This document shows positions 41,887 through 49,410 of a stretch of 64,000 nucleotides of DNA, piece after piece. Origin of the DNA: an uncultured Clostridia bacterium (GTDB lineage Bacteria > Bacillota > Clostridia > Christensenellales > Aristaeellaceae); assembly GCA_947166705.1 (NCBI GenBank), contig CAMVFE010000006.1, positions 1 through 64,000 of the forward strand, given 5' to 3'. A program made the translations under genes and the position numbers. How positions within the stretch are numbered: the first letter of the stretch is position 1; the number at the start of each line of letters is the position of its first letter. The notes under the pieces were generated by a model. The model was not told the origin of the DNA. It made no database searches and saw only the letters and a list, made by a program, of their open reading frames with translations.

Positions 41887-43182
41887 CTATGCCATGGAAT
41901 GGTCCCGCAGTAAAACTGAATCCCGGTACGGTCCGCCGTACGCTTCACGCTCCGCGCCGCTTTCCAGGTTCCGGATCCTGCGGGAAAACAGGGAAAGCAT
42001 GGAAACCAGCACCAGCAGTCCGCCAGAGATCCCGATCACCAGCGCGGATCCCCGCCCGACGGTGGTCCGCATCATCACGGCCGCCCGGTCCGCCAGCAGT
42101 CCGGCAAACGCAAAGGCCGGTACATAGCCCAGCTGGGACAGGAAGCCAATGAACCCCCACGCCCGTCCCTGCAGCTCATCCGGGATATTGCTCCGGGCCA
42201 GGTAGTCCAGGCTCGAATTGGCCAGGGGCAGCATTGCGAAGAACAGGAAGCCGGATATGCAGATGAGTACAATATTCTCCTGCAGCGCGAATACAATCAT
42301 GAACAAGCCGGCCAGGGCCAGGGAGATGCCCAGCACCGCCGAGTGCCTTTTCCGGATCCCGACAATGCCGGTTACCAGCGCCGTCGCCAGCATTCCCAGT
42401 GCGCAAACCGTCTCGGCGATCCCCAGGGTTTTCGAATCCGCAAAGGAAAGCACCAGCGGTTCAGACAGCACCTGGATCACCCCGATGAACATGGACATGA
42501 CCGAAGAGACCAGGATCAGCCGGAATACCCCCTTTCGGGCATGCACTGCCTTCCAGCCCTCCCGCAGGCTTCCGGCAAAGCTTTCCCGATCCCCGTTCCT
42601 CCGGTTCCCGAGGCCCCGGCGGACCGCTGCCGCCGCGGCAGCCGTCACAAAGAAGGTGCTGATATCGATGATCAGCAGCAGCCGTATATCGTACGCCGCC
42701 AGCAGCAGGCCGGCGATCACCGGGGATACCAGGTACCGGGCGCTGCCGGCCAGGGAGGTCAGGCCGCTCGCCTTTGTGTATTCCTTTTTGGTCAGCAGGT
42801 CCGTAATCGTCGCCTTGAAGGCCGGCTCCGGCAGGGCGGAAAAGCAGGCGCTCACAAACACGCCGGCGCAGATCTGCCACAGGGCTGCACCTCCGCTGTT
42901 CATGCAGAGCAGGATGTAAAATATTCCGATGGCGGAACATCCGTCGCCGATCATCATCAGCAGCCGTCGGTCGAACAGGTCCGCCAGCACGCCTGCCGGA
43001 ACGGACAGCAGCAGCGTCGGAAGGAAACCCAGCAGCGTGACCAGTGCCATCTGGGCCGCGCTCCCCGTCCGGTTAAAAATGTAGACGCCCAGGCCGAAGC
43101 TAGTCAGGCCCCCGCCGACCTGGGAGATCATACTCCCCGCCCACAGGAGCAGGAACCGGGAATAATTTGTTTTCTTTTTCAC
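41887..43182 (-). CDS. MFS efflux transporter
   Basis: A 431-residue major facilitator with 12 predicted spans, of the MFS_3/enterobactin exporter-like group. FLLLWAGSMISQVGGGLTSFGLGVYIF is the first span; the loop 2-3 motif is GVLADLFDRRLLMMIGD. The second half starts with MSMFIGVIQVLSEPLVLSFADS, and NIPDELQGRAWGFIGFLSQLG is characteristic of macrolide-efflux-like members. It is the last gene of the tetR operon and overlaps the CPBP gene by 4 bp. The context suggests drug or peptide export. Confidence 0.9.
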   Translation of the reverse strand: MKKKTNYSRFLLLWAGSMISQVGGGLTSFGLGVYIFNRTGSAAQMALVTLLGFLPTLLLSVPAGVLADLFDRRLLMMIGDGCSAIGIFYILLCMNSGGAALWQICAGVFVSACFSALPEPAFKATITDLLTKKEYTKASGLTSLAGSARYLVSPVIAGLLLAAYDIRLLLIIDISTFFVTAAAAAAVRRGLGNRRNGDRESFAGSLREGWKAVHARKGVFRLILVSSVMSMFIGVIQVLSEPLVLSFADSKTLGIAETVCALGMLATALVTGIVGIRKRHSAVLGISLALAGLFMIVFALQENIVLICISGFLFFAMLPLANSSLDYLARSNIPDELQGRAWGFIGFLSQLGYVPAFAFAGLLADRAAVMMRTTVGRGSALVIGISGGLLVLVSMLSLFSRRIRNLESGAEREAYGGPYRDSVLLRDHSMA

Positions 43183-44042
43183 GCTTCCTTCCCTCCCCCT
43201 CCGCTCACGTCATCCAGAAGCCTTCCGACATGCCGGGTCTCAAAGAACATTTCCCGGTTCCGCGCCACGATGATCACCGTCGCGGCCGTCACCACCAGGG
43301 TCTCCACGCACTTGGTTTCCGGCGTCATCGCGATCTTCTCCTGCAGGAAATTGACGAACAGGTGGAAAACCATGCACGCCAGGATGGACCGGTCGCTAGC
43401 CAGGTAGACCCACGTGATGATGAAGCCCAGGGGAATTCCGCTGATAAAGAAATTGATCACATACAGCGGATTGACCGTCAGCCCCGCCTGGTACGTCCCC
43501 TTGATGAAAATCAGCGGGAAATGCCAGAAGGACCAGATCATGCCGAATAACATGGATTCCCAGAACCAGTTCATATAATTGCCGATGGAATCCTCGCAGT
43601 AGCCTTTCCAGCCGACTTCCTCGATGACCGACGCCAGCAGGATGGTCGCCAGGGCGCCGCCGATTCCCACGCCGGTGAAGGAGAAGTCCTCCGTAAAGGC
43701 GAACTGGTCCGCTTTCTGCCCGAACGCCAGCGACAGCAGGATGGAGCAGGCCACGATCACCGCGAAGACGCCCGCGGCCAGGAACACATTCGCCCATTTC
43801 ACCTTGTAAAACCCGACCAGCTTGTTCTTCAGGTCCTGTTTCAGCGCCTTCGAGCCGGATCGCAGCACAAACACCGTGGACACCGCTGCCGGGGCGATCA
43901 GTCCCAGCACCATCAAGGCAGCGCCGGCTTCTTCCGGAACAAAGGCCGCCGGGATCCAGAAGATCCAGGTAAACAGGTAGGTCAGGACAAAGAACAGGAC
44001 CGGGCGGTACCTGTATTTTCCGGTTTCGGTTGACTTCTTCAT
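43179..44042 (-). CDS. CPBP-family intramembrane metalloprotease
   Basis: A 287-residue membrane protein with about eight spans. The CPBP (Abi) motif 1 is SVIEEVGWKGYCED (EExxxK here, where EExxxR is usual). Motif 2 is MIWSFWHFPLIF, and motif 3 is the His/Asn in ILACMVFHLFVNFL. Family members act as CAAX-type proteases, often linked to bacteriocin immunity. The start is ATG 44042 with RBS GGAGGAAAA; the frame runs on past the operator without an RBS. It sits between tetR and the MFS gene and overlaps the latter. Confidence 0.88.
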   Translation of the reverse strand: MKKSTETGKYRYRPVLFFVLTYLFTWIFWIPAAFVPEEAGAALMVLGLIAPAAVSTVFVLRSGSKALKQDLKNKLVGFYKVKWANVFLAAGVFAVIVACSILLSLAFGQKADQFAFTEDFSFTGVGIGGALATILLASVIEEVGWKGYCEDSIGNYMNWFWESMLFGMIWSFWHFPLIFIKGTYQAGLTVNPLYVINFFISGIPLGFIITWVYLASDRSILACMVFHLFVNFLQEKIAMTPETKCVETLVVTAATVIIVARNREMFFETRHVGRLLDDVSGGGGKEA

Positions 44043-44080
44043 GGGTTTTCCTCCGTTTCTTCTCTTGCTGAGCGTCTTTT

Positions 44081-44105
44081 TTACCGACTGACTGCCTGTC
44101 GGTAA
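44081..44105. promoter_or_regulatory. TetR-type operator between tetR and the CPBP gene
   Basis: TTACCGAC-N9-GTCGGTAA, 25 bp with 8-bp arms. The ACCGAC/GTCGGT core is the same as in the site upstream of tetR (44810-44826). Confidence 0.78.
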
Positions 44106-44149
44106 AGGTCGAAAATAAAAAGGGAAAAGCTCCCTCTTTATCCGGATCC

Positions 44150-44791
44150 TCATTTCACCTGCGGAAACAGCCGGGCCATGGGCGCTTCCAGGCTGCCGCT
44201 TTCCGCCCCGAGCAGGAGCTCGGTATTATGGATAAACGCCTTCACCCTGCGCGCCTCCTGCTCCGGTTCCCCGCCCAAGCGGCTGTCGAAGGCGGCGCCG
44301 GAATACAGCACCAGCATTTCCGTAGTCTCCCGCGGATACCCGGTATGGAAAATGCCCTGCGCGTTTCCCTCCTCCACCAGCCGGGTGATCACCGGGACCA
44401 CCCCGTCCAGCAGTCCCTGCTGCATCTTCTGGTGCATCAGAGCGTTCTGCGGCTTGTGCACCTGCTCCATCACCTCATGCCCGACGGGGAATCCTCCTGT
44501 CTCCGGGTTCATGCACAGGATGGTGCGGATGATCCGTTCCACCACGGGAACGTCCCTGTCCCCCGCCGCCTTCTCTGCCCGGGCAATCATGGTCCGGTTA
44601 AGCCGTCCGATCAGGGCGTCCAGGATCTCCTCCTTGGACCGGAAGTGGTAATACAGCGTTCCCCGGGCGATCCCCACACGGTCCAGGATATCGCCGGTGC
44701 TGGTTTCCTCGTATCCCCTGGCGGCAAACAGTTCCTCCGCCGCATCCAGGATCTCGTTCTTCCGTTCGGCCGCTTCCTTGACAATCCGCAT
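44150..44791 (-). CDS. TetR-family transcriptional regulator
   Basis: A 213-residue TetR repressor. The N-terminal HTH is KNEILDAAEELFAARGYEETSTGDILDRVGIARGTLYYHFRSKEEILDALI, an excellent match. The ligand-binding C-terminal domain has VVERIIRTILCMNPETGGFPVGHEVMEQVHK. It is first in a minus-strand operon with the CPBP protease and MFS exporter, so it probably controls a drug or peptide response. The RBS is AGAAAGGAAG. Two ACCGAC palindromes, before and after the gene, are its likely binding sites. Confidence 0.93.
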   Translation of the reverse strand: MRIVKEAAERKNEILDAAEELFAARGYEETSTGDILDRVGIARGTLYYHFRSKEEILDALIGRLNRTMIARAEKAAGDRDVPVVERIIRTILCMNPETGGFPVGHEVMEQVHKPQNALMHQKMQQGLLDGVVPVITRLVEEGNAQGIFHTGYPRETTEMLVLYSGAAFDSRLGGEPEQEARRVKAFIHNTELLLGAESGSLEAPMARLFPQVK

Positions 44792-44809
44792 CGGTGTCTT
44801 CCTTTCTCA

Positions 44810-44826
44810 ACCGACAGGTTGTCGGT
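44810..44826. promoter_or_regulatory. TetR-type operator upstream of tetR
   Basis: ACCGAC-AGGTT-GTCGGT, 17 bp, 19 bp before the tetR start. It shares its half-site with the palindrome at 44081-44105, supporting autoregulation. Confidence 0.8.
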
Positions 44827-44927
44827 CGATACGCATTCTACCGGAATTTCTCCCGCCTGTCAATCCCCTTTTTCCCGCCCCGCCGTCAAGCTGTCAGCAT
44901 CGGCTGATTTGCTGGCAAAGGTTGAAC

Positions 44928-44973
44928 AAATATGGGAAACCGGCATATTCAAATATGGGAAACCGGCATATTC
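44928..44973. repeat. two perfect tandem copies of a 23-bp unit
   Basis: AAATATGGGAAACCGGCATATTC occurs at 44928-44950 and again at 44951-44973. It lies about 100 bp upstream of the truncated permease gene and could be part of that gene's former control region. Confidence 0.9.
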
Positions 44974-45076
44974 AGGGAAAGACAATTGCAGTTTTTTGTG
45001 ATAAAATCCATATGATCCTTCTGTCGGATCCCCTCGCGGCGGCTCCGCCAATCTGTACAGAATCAGGAAACGAAAG

Positions 45077-45745
45077 ATGAAAGAAGCCGGACAGAAAGCA
45101 GCGCGTCCCGACCGGCGCCGCAGCAGGCGCCTGCGCTTCTCCCGGGATGACCGGGAGCTGGCTTTCCTGTGCTTTCCCGCAGCCGTGTGGTTTATCGCGT
45201 TCTGCTACGTCCCGCTCTTCGGCATCGTGTTTGCCTTCAAGAATTACAAGGTCAGCGCCAGCAAGGGCTTTCTCTACAGCCTCTTTGTCCATTCCAAATG
45301 GGTCGGTCTGCGGAATTTTAAATTCCTTTTCCGCTCGCCGGACCTGGCGGTCATTCTCCGCAATACCGTCGGATATAATCTTGTGTTTCTTCTGATCGGC
45401 GTCACGCTTCCGGTCGCGCTGGCGATCATGCTGACGCAGCTGCACTCCCGGCGTCTGGCAAAGATCTGCCAGACGGCGGTCTTCCTGCCGCATTTCCTGA
45501 GCTGGGTCGTCATCAGCTGCTTCGTCTTTGCCTTCCTGTCCACCGATAAGGGCCTGGTCAATTCCCTGATCCGGGCGCTGGGCGGATCGGGCGTCCTCTG
45601 GTATCAGGACTGTAAATTCCAGAAAAACGGTGCGCTCAGTCCGTTTGAAACGGTGCGCTTTTTCTTCCTGCGGAGTTTGGTGTCGGGAAGAAGGGGGTGT
45701 GCCCCCCGCGGCATAGGGGGAAGGGAGGAAAGCCCTTCCCCCTAG
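45077..45745 (+). pseudogene. LplB-type ABC permease, truncated after about 180 residues
   Basis: Residues 1-180 are a polygalacturonan/lipo-oligosaccharide LplB-type permease: FLCFPAAVWFIAFCYVPLFGIVFAFKNYKVSASKGF, FKFLFRSPDLAVILRNTVGYNLVFLLIGVTLPVALAIMLTQL, QTAVFLPHFLSWVVISCFVFAFLSTDKGLVN. Real homology ends near VLWYQD, about base 45610. The frame then runs through unrelated DNA to a stop at 45743. The EAA loop and the last two spans are missing; full-length relatives have about 300 residues. The break coincides with the end of an IS21-family remnant. No partner permease or binding protein follows. Confidence 0.85.
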
Positions 45746-45960
45746 AGAGCGGCCTAACGGTGCCCGACAAGCTGGGAGATGAAATCACCCCCGCATGCTA
45801 CGGCCGTTCATCTCCAGTCGGTAAGCGTGTTTCTTGTCGGTGATCCGGGAAAGACACGCTTCAGCATAGGTTGCGTTGGAAAACATGTCATACCATTTCT
45901 CCACCGGGAACTGCGAGACAATAATGGTGGATCGGCGTCCCTCCCTCCCATCCGGGAGAA
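45625..45960 (-). mobile_element. istB: IS21-family remnant: 3' end of istB plus element end
   Basis: On the minus strand 45785 to about 45945 encodes the C terminus of an IstB transposition helper: STIIVSQFPVEKWYDMF, TYAEACLSRITD and HAYRLEMNGRSMR, then stop. Everything upstream of this in istB, and istA, is absent. Beyond the stop, 45625-45784 carries repeats: AAACGGTGCGCT at 45625 and 45648, an inverted TGTCGGG/CCCGACA pair (45681 and 45763), and an 11-bp hairpin AGGGGGAAGGG/CCCTTCCCCCT (45715-45743). This is plausibly the element's right end. The exact IS boundary is inferred. Confidence 0.8.
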
Positions 45961-46393
45961 TCTGCGGCTGGTCAGGCCGGACATGACCGAGGAGGAGATG
46001 CGCTCCGCCTGCCGCGCGGCCTGCATCGATCAGGATATTGAGATGCTGCCGGACGGCTATGATACCCGGATCGACGAAAACGGCGTCAACCTTTCCGGCG
46101 GCCAGCGGCAGCGGCTGGCCATCGCCCGGGCCCTGCTGAAGGACGCCCGCGTGCTGATGCTGGATAAGGCGACCAGCGCGCTGGACAATATCACCCAGGC
46201 GAGGATCCAGCAGGCGATCGCCAACATCCGCGGGGAAAGGACGGTCATCACCATCGCTCACCGGCTGTCCACCGTCGTGCACGCGGACCGGATTTTCGTG
46301 ATCTGGGAAGGCCGCGTGCTGGATCAGGGGACGCATCAGGAGCTGATGGCCCGCTGCGCCGCCTACCGCGGGCTGTATGAGGCCGACGCATGA
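45947..46393 (+). pseudogene. ABC exporter (MsbA/MDR type), C-terminal half of the ATPase domain only
   Basis: From about 45947 the frame reads IRENLRLVRPDMTEEEMRSACRAACIDQDI, then the signature NGVNLSGGQRQRLAIARALL, Walker B VLMLDKATSALDN (Asp-Lys where Asp-Glu is normal) and the H-loop TIAHRLSTVVHADRIFVI, ending at TGA 46391. The membrane domain and Walker A are gone. The fragment starts directly at the IstB remnant. It is the 3' end of an exporter of roughly 580 residues. The altered Walker B Glu supports decay. Confidence 0.85.
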
Positions 46394-46731
46394 GAGATCA
46401 TACTTCGCCCACAGGAGCAGGGACCGGTCGCCTGCCGGGCAGACCCACGTGAATCAGATCATTCCGGAATACCGTTATTACTGTTTTTGACTGCCGCGGC
46501 CTGCGAAAACCCACGGCATCCGTTTGGATTGCCGGCTTCCGGAATTTGCCTGTGGAAAGCCAAAAAAGTACGGCTGCTTGAAATGGATATTGCTATGTGA
46601 TAAATTAACGGCAATAGAAGCGATATATGAGGACGTGCTGATTTCAGAAACAATCCGCTTTCAGGCGCTTTCCGCAGGAACCGGAGCAGAAAACGCCTGA
46701 TCGGCAAATCCGACAGAAGGAGATACGGAAA
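46394..46731. other. gap with a chimeric CPBP/MFS remnant and a promoter
   Basis: 46393-46425 closely matches the start of the MFS gene at 43132-43158. From the shared GGACCGG onward, 46420-46451 matches the CPBP gene at 43387-43416. This is a leftover of a second such locus with an internal deletion. A promoter-like TTGAAA (46578-46583), 17-bp spacer, TAAATT (46601-46606) precedes the next gene. Nothing else is recognised. Confidence 0.65.
46578..46606 (+). promoter_or_regulatory. sigma-A promoter of the secreted 553-aa protein gene
   Basis: TTGAAA (46578-46583), 17-bp spacer, TAAATT (46601-46606), 125 bp before the start codon. Confidence 0.55.
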
Positions 46732-48393
46732 ATGAAGAAGGGACTGATTTGCCTGGTACTGGCCTCCTTGCTGCTTCTGCCTGCCTTTGGCCTGGGGGAA
46801 GAGCTCCGGGTACCATCATCGAGCCGCAGCATTCACACGGAATGGGTCATATGGAACGACGGAGTTCCCGTTACAATTCGGGACGGGGGTCCCTATAAGC
46901 TGGGCAAGGGGAAAACCGGAGGCAGCGTGATCATCTCCGGCCTCTTATCCGTAGGGGGCAAGTGCAAAGGAGAGGTATATCTGTATGAGCCGAAGACACG
47001 GCAGTTTAAAAAGCGCGGCGGGAAAGCGGAGCCGGACAAGGATTCGATCCGGCTGGTGTATGAGGACCTCACGAATGAGGATCCCATGATGTTTTCTCTC
47101 CCGCGGTCCAGGAAAGACGTCCTGTTTCCGACCGTATGGGTATGCGTTGACTCATTCATCAAAGGAAATCCTGTGAACCGGGTTTATCTGAATGTAGTTA
47201 TTTCGGAAACGGAGAGCATCCGGATTTGGTCCGACCACTATGAAACGGTGAGCACAGCCGGCGGGAATGCGGAGCTTCTGGCCCGGTACACTCCGGAAGG
47301 GAAGCTGATGGACGCGAAGTATACGCTCCAAGCCGGCAGCGACTGGTATCATTATTATTACAGGCGGAAAGCCGTGGGCTACGGCCGCTATGAAATTGAG
47401 ATGGATGAAATCGAGACCTCAGGAGAAGACAAACAGTCTTTGAGATGGAAGGACGGCGTGTGGAAACTGCGGTGGGGCAGCGGCGAGCCTGAGGAAAGCA
47501 GCATTCCCAAGGGGATCGATTATGATCCCTGCAAAATCGTGGGAGATCCCGTTACCTTGGAATTCAGCTCCGATACGGAGGACTCCTCCTGGATGGCTCC
47601 GGTTGATTTTTCAAAAGGAATCCCGGCATGTATTCCGGACATCGTAAACACGCCGCTGCTCCCCTATGTTCACTATGAAAAAAAGGAGGACGGGTCTTCC
47701 CGGATGATGATGGAGGGCCTGAATTACTGGGGCGTGCAGGAAGACGAATTGTGTGAATGGACCTTATTTGGTACGTTCGATCCGGAAAATCTTTCGGATG
47801 AAGAGCTGGAGTTCATGCTGGAGGAGAGCGGCAATAAAGCCTGGGAATGGCGTATCACCGGAGAAAGCAGCGCGGAGCATCTGCTGACGGCGGTAATCCC
47901 GGCTGCAAAACTTAATCCCGACTGGTTTGGCCTGACCCTGCACCGAAAAAACGGGACAGTGCTTGACGTGTACTATGAACCGGAATACAGGCTTGATTTG
48001 TCCGCGGCGGTCGGGAATGTGGAGTATTCCTGGTTTTCCTCTGACGAGGGCGAAAGCGAACTGAAGTATATAACGGAGGATCGCAGATGCGTAAACGCTG
48101 ACTATGATCAGACCGACGGCCGGCTGATCCGATACGAAGTATCCGTGGATCTCCCGGATGGGGGAAGCGTCTGGTATACCCATGAACGGAACGACGATGT
48201 GAGTGAGCTGGAATACCGGCTGGAAAAAGTTTCCCACTGGAAGGACGGCCAATGTACACACTATATCTACAGAGGCGAAAACGAGTGGTACTTCTATAGC
48301 GATTCCGGAGACAAAGGTGAAACCGAGTCACTTCCGGAGGAACTGGCGGAGGCCTGCACCCCGATAACGGTGATCCTTCCGGAAGCGGAGTGA
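46732..48393 (+). CDS. large secreted protein of unknown function, 553 aa
   Basis: Signal peptide MKKGLICLVLASLLLLPAFGLG, cleaved near GLGEE. The mature protein is acidic, rich in Trp and Tyr and beta-strand-like throughout (IHTEWVIWNDGVPVTIRDGG, GGSVIISGLLSVGGKCKGEVYLYEP, DWYHYYYRRKAVGYGRYEIEMDEIE). Toward the C terminus strands such as SVDLPDGGSVWYTHERNDDVSELEYRLEKVSHWKDGQCTHYIY resemble MORN/YD-like repeats of toxin-associated or wall-binding proteins. No catalytic motif, sorting signal or transmembrane tail is visible. The RBS is AGAAGGAG. I cannot name a family. Confidence 0.7.
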   Translation: MKKGLICLVLASLLLLPAFGLGEELRVPSSSRSIHTEWVIWNDGVPVTIRDGGPYKLGKGKTGGSVIISGLLSVGGKCKGEVYLYEPKTRQFKKRGGKAEPDKDSIRLVYEDLTNEDPMMFSLPRSRKDVLFPTVWVCVDSFIKGNPVNRVYLNVVISETESIRIWSDHYETVSTAGGNAELLARYTPEGKLMDAKYTLQAGSDWYHYYYRRKAVGYGRYEIEMDEIETSGEDKQSLRWKDGVWKLRWGSGEPEESSIPKGIDYDPCKIVGDPVTLEFSSDTEDSSWMAPVDFSKGIPACIPDIVNTPLLPYVHYEKKEDGSSRMMMEGLNYWGVQEDELCEWTLFGTFDPENLSDEELEFMLEESGNKAWEWRITGESSAEHLLTAVIPAAKLNPDWFGLTLHRKNGTVLDVYYEPEYRLDLSAAVGNVEYSWFSSDEGESELKYITEDRRCVNADYDQTDGRLIRYEVSVDLPDGGSVWYTHERNDDVSELEYRLEKVSHWKDGQCTHYIYRGENEWYFYSDSGDKGETESLPEELAEACTPITVILPEAE

Positions 48394-48932
48394 AGCCCGG
48401 CGGAGAACCGGAGCATGGCAGCGGAATAAAGAACCGAACGGAAAACAGGAAGATAAAGATACAACGTACAATTTACAAGGATCCGGTGCCGAACAGTGAT
48501 CAGGTTTTTATTTATCTGACACGGCAACAGTGACTAAACGTACGGCATAATGCGCCCGGACGCGCCCGGAGGGCGGCAAAATGTGGCAGTCAAATAGCAA
48601 ATTACTACCGTTTTACTACTTTTGGTGAAATTATAGCGAGCAGATTGATATCTGTTCATTGCTGCTCCGTAACTTCATTCATTTTATAGTTACGGAGAAA
48701 TAATCAATTGATTTTTGACAAATTTGTGAACAATTATCCTGTCAGCGTTGATCTTGGGTCAATGGTTGATCAGATGGATGAATTAAAGAAATTTCCTGAA
48801 ATCCATATATCTTAAATATCTGCTTTAAAAAAATGCTGACTTTTGAAAAATCTGAAAGTAAAATAACAGCATGCGATCACCCCGTTTATAGATGCAGTGG
48901 CGGTTTTGCGATTTTTATTCGGAGATGAGCCT
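48394..48932. other. AT-rich gap with the left copy of a repeat module
   Basis: About 540 bp. It contains the left copy of the ~114-bp module (48506-48619). From about 48620 the composition becomes AT-rich (runs such as TAAATATCTGCTTTAAAAAAATG). No gene is recognised between 48640 and 48930. Confidence 0.6.
48506..48619. repeat. ~114-bp repeat module, left copy
   Basis: It starts with TTTTATTTATCTGACACGGC and ends with ACTACCGTTTTACTAC (48604-48619). The same two boxes, 98 versus 97 bp apart and joined by GCGGCA-rich sequence, recur at 51930-52042. The first box is 24/26 identical and the last 16/16. Confidence 0.75.
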
Positions 48933-49300
48933 ATGATTTTCAGAGAACGCTGCATGGAACAGATCAGGCCTTTCTACGAGAGCGATTTGATCAAAATCAT
49001 AACAGGAATCAAAAGATGCGGTAAATCTGTGATCCTCAGGCAGATTATGAGCGAAATTGAAAAAGGCGGAAAGCGCTGCCTGTTTCTTGATTCTGATCTC
49101 AGGCCTGTAGCCGCCAGGATACCGGATGCCGACGCACTGATTGCCTGTGTGAATGAATACCTGGGCAATGACAAGCTTTACGTTTTCCCTGGATGAGATA
49201 CAAAATGTGGATGGCTGGAATGACGCGGTAAGGACTCTTCGCCTGTACAATACGTCCGTTTTTATCACGGGCAGCTATTCAGAAACGCACCAGGGCCTTT
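48933..49300 (+). pseudogene. DUF4143/AAA-type ATPase, frameshifted and truncated
   Basis: From ATG 48933: FRERCMEQIRPFYESDLIKIITGIKRCGKSVILRQIMSEI, with Walker A GIKRCGKS. It then loses frame after NDKLYVF. The sequence TACGTTTTCCCTGGATGAG needs one C removed to continue as FLDEIQNVDGW, and in that second frame homology resumes (VDGWNDAVRTLRLYNTSVFITGS). It ends soon after at the sensor-1 region. The missing C-terminal ~250 residues include the nuclease-like DUF4143 part. An intact paralogue follows at 49411. Confidence 0.82.
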
Positions 49301-49314
49301 TAATCATGGCATGC

Positions 49315-49368
49315 ATTTGTCCTGCAAGAAGGACAAATATAACGCATTACTGTCCTGCACACTGGACA
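49315..49368. promoter_or_regulatory. tandem palindromes upstream of the ATPase gene
   Basis: Site 1 is ATTTGTCC-TGCAAGAA-GGACAAAT (49315-49338), a perfect 8-bp inverted repeat. Site 2 is TGTCC-TGCACACT-GGACA (49351-49368). The centres are 33 bp apart and both have an 8-bp spacer beginning TGCA. They lie 45-95 bp before the next coding start and look like a repressor's binding sites. Confidence 0.65.
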
Positions 49369-49410
49369 AATGAAACGTGATATTGTATTATATGCATGGA
49401 GGTGATCGCG

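Noticed and set aside
45681-45769. TGTCGGG...CCCGACA with nested hairpins as a complete small transposon (MITE)
   Set aside because: No target-site duplication found and it directly adjoins the istB end, so an IS21 terminal region is the simpler reading.
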